DNA of 64,000 nucleotides, from NCBI GenBank assembly GCA_021737945.1, contig JAIPCX010000004.1, positions 1 to 64,000 on the forward strand, in the 5' to 3' direction. The DNA is from Polynucleobacter sp. GTDB lineage: Bacteria > Pseudomonadota > Gammaproteobacteria > Burkholderiales > Burkholderiaceae_D. The position numbers and the translations under genes were made by a program. Below, piece after piece: positions 33,632 to 41,121 of this stretch. Each line of letters opens with the position of its first letter. Position 1 is the stretch's first letter. The notes beneath the pieces are model-generated. The model did no database searches, was not told the DNA's origin, and saw only the letters and a list, made by a program, of their open reading frames with translations.

Positions 33632-34789
33632 ATGTCTGAGAGTTCAGAAGAAAAAACCGAAGAACCCACCTCGCGGCGCCTGCAAAAGGCCCTCGAAGAA
33701 GGTCAGGTTGCACGTTCACCAGAATTGCCTGCAGCGGCGGTCACCATTGCTGCATTGGCTATGATCCTTATCACCGGCAATATGCTGATCTCGAAACTCG
33801 CCGAAGCGTTTTCATCGGGATTTAATTTTGATCGCAAGCTCGTGCATTCGTCGAATTTACTCCCTGCGATTTTTGCCCATGAATTACTCGATAGCTTCTT
33901 GCTGATCGCACCCTTATTACTTTTGACAGCGGCTGTTGCGATCGCCTCCTCAGGTGCAACGGGCGGCTTTCTGTTTGAAATGGGCTCCATTGCGCCCAAG
34001 TTTTCTAAGATCAATCCACTCAATGGCTTCAAGCGGATGTTCGGCGTAAAAGCGGCTGTCGAATTGGGTAAAGCGCTACTAAAATTCACTCTAGTTAGCG
34101 GCGCGGTAGCCTGGGTATTAATTGACAATGTCGGCACGCTCAACAAGATCAGCCGTATGGCACTCGAACCTGGCTTATCAGTCGCCGGCGAGCTGCTAAC
34201 GCGATCCTCCTTAATTATGGCGTGCTCCCTCGCGGTGATTGCGCTGATTGATGTTCCTTTTCAGCGCTGGCAGTTCAATAAACAAATGCGCATGACCAAG
34301 CAGGAAGTCAAAGATGAAATGAAAGACATGGAGGGTCGCCCTGAAATCAAGGCGCAAATCCGTCGCCGTCAACGCGAAATGTCGAATGCTCGCATGATGG
34401 ATAGCGTCAAAAATGCCGACGTGGTGATCACCAACCCGGAACACTTTGCCGTTGCCCTAGCCTACGATCCGAATGGTGATAGCGCTCCGATATTGTTAGC
34501 TAAAGGCGCTGATGCAGTCGCTGCACGTATTCGTGAAGAAGCAAAAAAACATGGCGTAGAAATCTTCCAAGCCGCACCGCTGGCTCGTGCGCTGTACTTC
34601 ACCACCGAGGTTAACCATCAAGTTCCCGAAGACTTGTATTATGCGGTTGCGCAAGTTATTGCCTATGTATTCAATTTAGCTAGCATCCGTCCAGGTGCGG
34701 CACCTGTGCAGCGTCCGCAAACGACGGTGCCACCGAATATGCAATTCGACGCCGACGGTAGGTTGGAGACTGAGGAGACGGTTAACTAA
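33632..34789 (+). CDS. flhB: Flagellar export switch protein FlhB, NPEH variant
   Basis: FlhB controls the change of export substrate from hook to filament proteins and cuts itself between N and P of its NPTH motif. The 385-aa product has the usual N-terminal start (SEEKTEEPTSRRLQKALEEG), four membrane segments up to about residue 205, and the cytoplasmic part with KQEVKDEMKDMEGRPEIKAQ. At about residues 268-271 the cleavage motif reads NPEH, not NPTH (ITNPEHFAVALAYDPN); the cleaved N-P pair is kept. Its last base is the first base of the next start codon. A short FlhX-like protein is encoded at 16.6 kb. Confidence 0.95.
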   Translation: MSESSEEKTEEPTSRRLQKALEEGQVARSPELPAAAVTIAALAMILITGNMLISKLAEAFSSGFNFDRKLVHSSNLLPAIFAHELLDSFLLIAPLLLLTAAVAIASSGATGGFLFEMGSIAPKFSKINPLNGFKRMFGVKAAVELGKALLKFTLVSGAVAWVLIDNVGTLNKISRMALEPGLSVAGELLTRSSLIMACSLAVIALIDVPFQRWQFNKQMRMTKQEVKDEMKDMEGRPEIKAQIRRRQREMSNARMMDSVKNADVVITNPEHFAVALAYDPNGDSAPILLAKGADAVAARIREEAKKHGVEIFQAAPLARALYFTTEVNHQVPEDLYYAVAQVIAYVFNLASIRPGAAPVQRPQTTVPPNMQFDADGRLETEETVN

Positions 34790-36459
34790 TGGACAGAAAT
34801 CCCGACATGGCCGAATTAATTGGCGCCGAGGGCATCTTCCTTCGTACTGCTGATCGCCGCCGATTTGATTATGTGCTGCGCGGAGTTCGCGAAGAGAGCC
34901 TCTCACTATCGCTCAGCAGCGACAACGACGGCTTGCTGGATCATTACGGCCGACTGCTTATCAACAAGCTGCGCAAATCCGATGGTTTGCACGTTGAAGT
35001 TTTTTTGCCGCAGAACACCGAAGCCCTACTCGATCGCTTTAATCAGATACTGGCTGATATCTCTATTGATGAAGCACGCAATGCGCAAACGTCGCAAGCA
35101 CCACGACGCGTGTTACTCGCTCATGATGCGAAAGCTATCAGCGAACGTGACATGCAACTGATGTCGCGTTTGGTTCAGGATTTCCCAGGAGCGCACGTAT
35201 CGGTGGTCTTGTTGGTCGATAAAATCGGCACCCAGATGCATGAAAAAAATCTGGAAAAATTTGGCCAACGCCTGATGCGCTGGCCGTTGGAAACACCATC
35301 ACGCGAAGAAGGCGAAACCTTGCTCGAGATGGCGCGCGCCGCTGGCTATGAAGTCGAAGTGAAAAAAGTTCTTGCGACTACGGGCTACAGCAAACCAGTA
35401 AAACCCGTCGCCGTCGTGGCCGCTGCAGCCGCAGCTGCAGAAATACCTGAAGAAAAAAATGTTATCTCTGCCGGTGAGCTGGCCGCCATGCGCCAAAAGG
35501 CATTAAAGGGGCCGGTCGAACGCACTGAACCATCGATGGACATCGTTATTGATGTACCCGTTCCAGAAACTACCTCAACACCTGTCACCGAAACACTGAC
35601 TGATGCAGTCACTAAGCCACGAATTAAGGTACCCGTTTCACTGATCGCTCGCTGGGTAGCTGCTCTATTTTTGGTGCTGTTAGTGGCACTCACCGTGATT
35701 ATTATGGTGTTCCCACAACGCATGGGGCCGATGCTCTACAACTCTCCTGTGCTCAAGGCCCAACTGCCTGAGTGGGCGATGAATGCCGTGGTCAGCTTCA
35801 CCGGCAAGCCACCCACAGCCCAGCTTGAAGAATCCAAGGCAGCAGCAAAAGAAAACAGCGCTTCAGTTCCGGCGCCTCAAACCGATATAACCGATAACAA
35901 ATCAGCTTCTGAAAAGCCTGCGGCAATCGTAGAGTCGGCTCCTAAAATTGACATCAAACCTGCTGAAATCCCGGTAAAAACCGAGATCAAGCCGGATGTA
36001 ATGGCCGACAAAACTATTCCTAAAGCAGAAGTCAAAGCTGAAGCAAAAGTAGAAGCGAAGACCGAACCCGTCGTTAGCGCACCTGCGACTAAGCCTGAGC
36101 CTGTCATTGCACCTGCAGCGCCAGTCTCATCGTCGCCTGCTGAAGCGTTGGCACCTCGGTCCGAACGCGGCGCAGACAATGCAGTTCGTCAGGCACGTCC
36201 GGGGAGCTATTTTGTTCAGCATGTTTCGCTTAACTCGATGGCTGAAGCACAAGAATGGCGCGCGCAATACGCCGCATTGAACAAGAGCCGTATAGCAGCA
36301 GTAAAGACTACCGATAAAGGTGTGAAATACGTCGTACTTTCAGGGCCGTTCCCAACTCAGAAAGATGCCGAGGCATTTTCCGCTAGGCCAGGCGTTCCTG
36401 CCGATCCGTGGGTACGCCCGTTGAAATCATTACAGCGCGCGCTGGTAAGCAGCCGCTGA
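34789..36459 (+). CDS. Unrecognised one-pass membrane protein with C-terminal SPOR domain
   Basis: The 556-aa product has a cytoplasmic N-terminal region (1-240) containing SLSLSSDNDGLLDHYGRLLI and VSVVLLVDKIGTQMHEKNLE. I see no Walker A motif there, though the layout recalls the inactive ATPase-like part of DamX. A single membrane segment follows (LIARWVAALFLVLLVALTVI, about 285-308), then 150 residues rich in A, K, E and P, and a peptidoglycan-binding SPOR-type domain at about 472-550 (GSYFVQHVSLNSMAEAQEWR, then YVVLSGPFPTQKDAEAFSAR). The start shares one base with the flhB stop, so it is coupled to flhB. A role in linking wall and membrane near the flagellum is inferred. Confidence 0.7.
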   Translation: MDRNPDMAELIGAEGIFLRTADRRRFDYVLRGVREESLSLSLSSDNDGLLDHYGRLLINKLRKSDGLHVEVFLPQNTEALLDRFNQILADISIDEARNAQTSQAPRRVLLAHDAKAISERDMQLMSRLVQDFPGAHVSVVLLVDKIGTQMHEKNLEKFGQRLMRWPLETPSREEGETLLEMARAAGYEVEVKKVLATTGYSKPVKPVAVVAAAAAAAEIPEEKNVISAGELAAMRQKALKGPVERTEPSMDIVIDVPVPETTSTPVTETLTDAVTKPRIKVPVSLIARWVAALFLVLLVALTVIIMVFPQRMGPMLYNSPVLKAQLPEWAMNAVVSFTGKPPTAQLEESKAAAKENSASVPAPQTDITDNKSASEKPAAIVESAPKIDIKPAEIPVKTEIKPDVMADKTIPKAEVKAEAKVEAKTEPVVSAPATKPEPVIAPAAPVSSSPAEALAPRSERGADNAVRQARPGSYFVQHVSLNSMAEAQEWRAQYAALNKSRIAAVKTTDKGVKYVVLSGPFPTQKDAEAFSARPGVPADPWVRPLKSLQRALVSSR

Positions 36460-36490
36460 TGATGGACTGAGTCCTGGATAGAGGTAAGTA

Positions 36491-37744
36491 ATGTCCGAAG
36501 AAGAAGCCCAGGTTTTTCGTGGTGGCCATGCCGTTGAGAAGGCTGTCAGCGAGCATGCTGCGCGCAAAAAGAAAAAGCCAGTAACAGGACCGAAGGTTGC
36601 AGCAGTATCGTTTCAAGATCAGAAAGATGGTCCTGGCGGTACGCGATCAATGAATGACAGTCGTGATGGACCATCGATCAGTAATGCGATACGTGATGGT
36701 GAAGGTACATCGATAAGCAATGCGATACGAGATGCTGAAGGTCCATCGTTTGGTAATGCGATGCGTGATGGTGATGGGCCATCAATAAGTAATGCGATAA
36801 GTGATAGCGGTGGACCATCGATCAGTAATGCGATACGTGATGGTGAAGGTCCATCGTTTGGTAACGATATACGTGATGGTGAAGGCCCTTCCAAGGCGCG
36901 AGCAATGCTCGATGCCAGTGGCCAGGCAGGCGAAACCCAGAATGGCAGCAATGCCGATGGGCCCTCGGATCAACGCGCGATGCGCGATGCCGAAGGTGAA
37001 TCAGATCTGCGGGATATGCATGATGGCGAAGGCCTGATTGACACGCGTGCAGCGCTGGATGCTGTCGGTTTAATTGACGCAGCAGGTTTTGGAAATGCCG
37101 AGGGGCCGTCTGATCCTCGCGCACTACTGGATGCTGAAGGCCCTGCAGATGCACGTGAGATGGAAGATGCCGAAGGGCCGTCTGATCCTCGCGCACTACT
37201 GGATGCTGAAGGTCCTGCAGATGCACGTGAGATGGAAGATGCCGAAGGGCCGTCTGATCCTCGCGCACTACTGGATGCTGAAGGTCCTGCAGATGCACGT
37301 GAGATGGAAGATACCGAAGGACCGTCTGATCCTCGCGCACTACTGGATGCTGAAGGCCCTGCAGATGCACGTGAGATGGAAGATGCCGAGGGACCGTCCG
37401 ATCCTCGCGCACTAAAAGATGCTGAAGGACCGGCTGACAAACGCATGATGGAAGATCATCACGCGATGATCCCACCGGGTGCAGAGTTAACAGGTGAATT
37501 GGCTAAGAGCCAAGAGCAAATTGAGAAGGAAGCCGCTGAGGCTGCAAAGGAAGCTGAACAAAGCGCCTATGTGGAATCACTAATTAATGCGAAAGCTCCT
37601 GAGGAGGCAACTCCATGGGCACTCTCGGTTCACCTTGAAGAACGAATTCAAAAACTGCAAAACGAAAAATCTAGAGTAAATGCCCAGCTGGATAGCTTGG
37701 AAGCTTCTTCGAAAAAACTTGAAAAACGACTGTCATCATTATGA
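36491..37744 (+). CDS. Unrecognised acidic protein made of about 22 copies of a 12-residue repeat
   Basis: I know no family for this 417-aa protein. Residues 1-58 are basic. From about 59 to 321 it is a tandem array of about 22 twelve-residue units. The early units read like GPSISNAIRDGE or GPSFGNAMRDGD; the later ones alternate GPSDPRALLDAE and GPADAREMEDAE. Each unit keeps a G-P/T-S/A turn and an acidic D-x-E. The last 95 residues are a coiled coil (EQIEKEAAEAAKEAEQ, ending RVNAQLDSLEASSKKLEKRL). It has no signal peptide or membrane segment. A GAGGT site precedes the ATG, and its end overlaps the next gene by four bases. A scaffold or spacer role near the motor is a guess. Confidence 0.75.
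   Translation: MSEEEAQVFRGGHAVEKAVSEHAARKKKKPVTGPKVAAVSFQDQKDGPGGTRSMNDSRDGPSISNAIRDGEGTSISNAIRDAEGPSFGNAMRDGDGPSISNAISDSGGPSISNAIRDGEGPSFGNDIRDGEGPSKARAMLDASGQAGETQNGSNADGPSDQRAMRDAEGESDLRDMHDGEGLIDTRAALDAVGLIDAAGFGNAEGPSDPRALLDAEGPADAREMEDAEGPSDPRALLDAEGPADAREMEDAEGPSDPRALLDAEGPADAREMEDTEGPSDPRALLDAEGPADAREMEDAEGPSDPRALKDAEGPADKRMMEDHHAMIPPGAELTGELAKSQEQIEKEAAEAAKEAEQSAYVESLINAKAPEEATPWALSVHLEERIQKLQNEKSRVNAQLDSLEASSKKLEKRLSSL
36665..37450 (+). repeat. Tandem 36-bp repeat array inside the 12-residue repeat gene
   Basis: The array encodes the 12-aa units of the gene at 36491-37744. Its right half has an exact 72-bp period: copies of CCGTCTGATCCTCGCGCACT or near-copies begin at 37106, 37178, 37250, 37322 and 37394. 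These copies differ at only a few bases, which points to recent duplication. The left half (36665-36900) is more diverged. There are no unique spacers, so this is not a CRISPR array. Confidence 0.9.
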
Positions 37745-39141
37745 GCGACGCAGACAACGATAAAACTCAGGCCCCGAGCGCTGATGGATTTTCACCCGCC
37801 CCTCCTCCTCCGCAAATGACTGAGGAAGAAGCTGGCATCGTGCCCGAAGGTGAATCCGCCGAAACCGACGGTGGTGATGGAAACATCTCTGTCTCTAAAG
37901 ACACGGCTAATCGCGCACTCGAAGCGGTGCAAATTTTAGTTGAAAATAATCGCTCTGCTTCGCAGCAGCTCGAGTCGCTCATGACCATCGTTCTGGATGC
38001 CGCCGAAGTGGCGAATCGTTCAGCATCGCATGTCACCACCACTGGTGGACAACTCAACAAAGCTGCTGAAAAACTAATCGATGGCGCACAACGAACATCC
38101 AACCAATCAAAAGTTGTATTGGCGTTAGTGGCTGCTGTGTTGGTTGGATGCGCAGGTACCTTTAGTTTTATCGCCGTTCAATTACAAGCCAAGGTTGAGC
38201 AGTTAGATGAAATGATGCTGGCCGTCGGCAAACGTGCGGTTGATCTTAAGCGTCGCATGGAATCGATGGACGACATCAATACGCAATTAACTGAACTCAA
38301 TCTGAAACAGGAAAGTACGCAATCCGTTCAGCAAGCGATTGAAGATAAGATTGCCACTATTATTGATATCGCTAAAGGCGCTCCGAAAAAAGCACCCGAG
38401 CCTGTCGGCAAACCCGCAGCCGCCCAACCCGAACCTGCAGCGCCTAAAAAAGCTGAAACGGCAGAACCTGCGACTAAAAAAGCCGACGCCAGCAACGCAG
38501 AAAACGCTAAAAAAATAGAAGCTGCTAAAGCCAAAGCTGAAGCTGCTAAAGCCGAAGCTGCGCGCGCCGAAGCCGCTAACAAAGCACTGCTGCAACAACT
38601 CAGCGGACTCGACGCACTACTTAAAGAACAATCCAAATCAGTCAAAGATTTGTCTGGCCAAGTAAATACTTTGCAAGGCTCTGTCTCTAACGTTGAAGCA
38701 ATCAAGAAAGACGTTGAAGGACTCGCCAAACTGCAACAGCAACAAGAGCGTACTCGTGCGCTAGAAGCAGAAAAAGCGGCTCAAGAACAAGCCGCTGCCA
38801 CTGCCCGACGCGATAAAGAAATGAAAGATAAAGAGCGCGAACTCGCACGTGAACGTGATCGCTTGCGTGAACGTGATGCCGCTCGCGACCGTGAACTCGC
38901 TAAAGAGCGCGAAGCAGCACGTGAACGTGAACTCGCTAAGGAACGCGAACTCGCTAAAGAACGCGAACTCGCTAAAGAACGTGAAGCAGCACGTGAGCGT
39001 GAATTAGCAAAAGAACGTGAGAAGGAAAGCAAACCGAAGGAACGCAGCGTCGCCTACAACCGTGAGCAATCGCGACCTAGTGGCAATACAGGTACCGATG
39101 TTCCCGCCTATAACAAGCCGTCGGTCGCTAAGCCTGAGTAA
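37741..39141 (+). CDS. Unrecognised one-pass membrane protein with long coiled coil and charged helix
   Basis: The 466-aa product has an acidic N-terminal region (1-115) with heptad-like residues, one membrane segment (VVLALVAAVLVGCAGTFSFI, about 125-149), then a long predicted coiled coil. An A/K/E/P-rich stretch at 215-285 is followed by more coiled coil (DALLKEQSKSVKDLSGQVNT). At about 358-430 the sequence is almost pure K, E, R, A and D with repeats such as ELAKEREAARERELAKE, the pattern of a stable single alpha helix. The tail (430-466) is flexible. It overlaps the repeat-protein gene by four bases (ATGA) and so is coupled to it. The function is unknown; its place between flhB and the stator genes suggests a motor or pole role. 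Confidence 0.72.
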   Translation: MSDADNDKTQAPSADGFSPAPPPPQMTEEEAGIVPEGESAETDGGDGNISVSKDTANRALEAVQILVENNRSASQQLESLMTIVLDAAEVANRSASHVTTTGGQLNKAAEKLIDGAQRTSNQSKVVLALVAAVLVGCAGTFSFIAVQLQAKVEQLDEMMLAVGKRAVDLKRRMESMDDINTQLTELNLKQESTQSVQQAIEDKIATIIDIAKGAPKKAPEPVGKPAAAQPEPAAPKKAETAEPATKKADASNAENAKKIEAAKAKAEAAKAEAARAEAANKALLQQLSGLDALLKEQSKSVKDLSGQVNTLQGSVSNVEAIKKDVEGLAKLQQQQERTRALEAEKAAQEQAAATARRDKEMKDKERELARERDRLRERDAARDRELAKEREAARERELAKERELAKERELAKEREAARERELAKEREKESKPKERSVAYNREQSRPSGNTGTDVPAYNKPSVAKPE

Positions 39142-39215
39142 GGCATTGCTGGTTACGACTAAGGTTTAAGGACTGCTGAATTTAAGAGCTGCGTGTTTTA
39201 AAAGCGTTACGGCAT

Positions 39216-40262
39216 TTAACTACCGAATGCATCCACCAGTATTTCTATGCGACGGTTTTTAGCGCGGCCTTCGCGTGAATCGTTAGCAGCGACTGGTTTG
39301 GTATCGGCCATGCCCCTAACCATCAAACGCTCACGCGGCACACCTCCACGCTCGCTCAAGTAATCCGCAACGGCGCCTGCGCGCGCGCCAGACAAATCCC
39401 AGTTAGAACGAAAGCGATTGTGCCCAGATAAAGGTACATCATCGGTATGTCCTTCAATCACAATACGACCACCCGCTTCGGTGATGGTCTTACCAATTTT
39501 ATTTAAGATCGGCATAAAGTCGGTGGCGAGATCGGCGCTTCCAGAATAAAAGCTGCCCTGCACTACCATGCGAATAACGATGCGCTCGCCATCACGTTCG
39601 ACTTGCGCCTGGCCTTTAACAATTTCACTCTTCAAGGCTTCACGTAACTTCTCAATCTGACGTGCCGTTTCTGCAATCCGCTCACCAGTCTCAACACCCT
39701 CGCGCACTTCAACAACGGATTCAACTTGAGATTGCGCATCGGCGATACGGCCAAACAGATCAATTAATTCCTGCGGCATCACTCCTTTACCGCGCTCGGG
39801 CAACTGCAAAACCAGTCGACCGTTTTCAGTACGGAGTTGAATCTTGTTGCCCACCAAATCGGTGGAGAGCTCTTTTTGTAGCTTGCCGAGGTCTTTAGCG
39901 AGTTGTTCTGAAAAAGGTCCAGCTTCCGTTGCAGGACCACCAGCCGTTGAAGGTCCACCGGCTGCAAGCTGCGTATCTGTAGGTGGCGCAATTACTGTGG
40001 GCGGCGCTTTATCGCTACCCAGCGATTTTTGCAATGAGCCGCTCACGTCTTGAAAACGTGTTGGATCAAGATCAGAAAAAGACAGTAACAAAACGAAGAA
40101 GGCCAACAACAACATCACCATGTCGGCAAACGTGACTATCCAAGGTGGCCAAGGAAGACGTGGGTAGTGAGCAGGATGATCGTCATCGAACAAATTGGAC
40201 GCCGCAAACATCGATTGATGTTCAGGCTTCTCTAGTTCAGCAACCTCTTTATCGATACTCAT
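39216..40262 (-). CDS. motB: Flagellar stator protein MotB/PomB type
   Basis: MotB/PomB anchors the stator to peptidoglycan and carries the ion-binding Asp. The 348-aa product has one membrane segment at about 41-65 (IVTFADMVMLLLAFFVLLLS, with Asp47 as the probable ion site), followed by a plug-like FSDLDPTRFQDVSGSLQKSL segment. The OmpA-type peptidoglycan-binding domain is at about 235-345 (IVIEGHTDDVPLSGHNRF, then RIEILVDAFGS). The LLLSFSDLD run resembles sodium-type PomB more than E. coli MotB. It lies 5 nt after motA. Confidence 0.9.
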   Translation of the reverse strand: MSIDKEVAELEKPEHQSMFAASNLFDDDHPAHYPRLPWPPWIVTFADMVMLLLAFFVLLLSFSDLDPTRFQDVSGSLQKSLGSDKAPPTVIAPPTDTQLAAGGPSTAGGPATEAGPFSEQLAKDLGKLQKELSTDLVGNKIQLRTENGRLVLQLPERGKGVMPQELIDLFGRIADAQSQVESVVEVREGVETGERIAETARQIEKLREALKSEIVKGQAQVERDGERIVIRMVVQGSFYSGSADLATDFMPILNKIGKTITEAGGRIVIEGHTDDVPLSGHNRFRSNWDLSGARAGAVADYLSERGGVPRERLMVRGMADTKPVAANDSREGRAKNRRIEILVDAFGS

Positions 40263-40267
40263 CAGAC

Positions 40268-41113
40268 TCAGGACTTGATGTCCGTTTCGGCTGGTGGCAA
40301 GGCTACTTGAACTGGAGCTGGCTCAGGTTCGGATACGGGCAAAGCTTCGGGTTCAGGCTCGACATCTTGCTTTAGGTTACCCAGCAAAAGATCCGGCAGC
40401 ATGCGTGGATCGCCACCTTTTTGCAGAAACAACATACCGGCGATCACGAGCTCATAATTATTTTTTATGCGCTTACCGTGCCCCATAATTTTTTGTACCA
40501 GCGGACCCATGATGACATTTGCAAGTATCGCGCCGTATAAGGTGGTCAATAAAGCCACCGCCATGCCCGGTCCAATAGCGCGCGGATCGCTCATGTTACC
40601 CATCATGAGTACCAGACCCAAGAGCGTGCCTATCATGCCCATCGCTGGTGCTAACTCTTGGGCATACGCGAAAAAATCACGCGCATGATCGTAACGTGTC
40701 TTTTCTTCTGCCAGCTCACGCAACAATGCATCTTTTAACAGCACCGGATCCAGACCATCCACCCACAATCGCACTGCCTTAGCGATAAAACGATCGTTAT
40801 ATTCGCGATCTTCTAACATCACCATCCAGCGATCGTTGTAACGCGCGACACGACCGACTTCAATCATTTCATCAATCAGATCAGACAAACGGGTTGGTGA
40901 ATGCGAAATAGCTTCACGCGCCGTTTCAAAGGCGCTCTTAAACTCAGGTAGCGTGCTCTTCGATAAAACGCATAAGAAAGTGCCACCGAACACAATCAGT
41001 ACCGCGGGGAGATCGACGAATTGTAAAAAGTTACCGCCGGTCGCTACAGCAATTAATAACAGCGCGCCGACCATACCAACCACAGTAGTCGTTTGAAGTT
41101 TAGGCTTAGACAT
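40268..41113 (-). CDS. motA: Flagellar stator protein MotA/PomA type
   Basis: MotA/PomA forms the ion channel with MotB and pushes on the rotor. The 281-aa product has four membrane segments. The third and fourth include the PomA-like signature APAMGMIGTLLGLVLMMGNM followed by SDPRAIGPGMAVALLTTLYG, and the cytoplasmic loop has the charged residues expected for rotor contact (LLRELAEEKTRYDHARDFFA). The C-terminal 40 residues are P/E-rich. The signature matches sodium-type PomA closely. It lies 8 nt after the FleQ-like gene and 5 nt before motB. Confidence 0.92.
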   Translation of the reverse strand: MSKPKLQTTTVVGMVGALLLIAVATGGNFLQFVDLPAVLIVFGGTFLCVLSKSTLPEFKSAFETAREAISHSPTRLSDLIDEMIEVGRVARYNDRWMVMLEDREYNDRFIAKAVRLWVDGLDPVLLKDALLRELAEEKTRYDHARDFFAYAQELAPAMGMIGTLLGLVLMMGNMSDPRAIGPGMAVALLTTLYGAILANVIMGPLVQKIMGHGKRIKNNYELVIAGMLFLQKGGDPRMLPDLLLGNLKQDVEPEPEALPVSEPEPAPVQVALPPAETDIKS

Positions 41114-41121
41114 ATTTTCTC

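Noticed and set aside
37095-37443. Possible CRISPR array
   Set aside because: Repeats are contiguous, in frame with a coding region and have no unique spacers. No cas genes are near.
36822-37475. Long minus-strand open frames opposite the repeat gene
   Set aside because: They exist only because the 36-bp repeat unit has no stops in several frames. The plus frame has a ribosome site and fits the operon; the minus frames do not.
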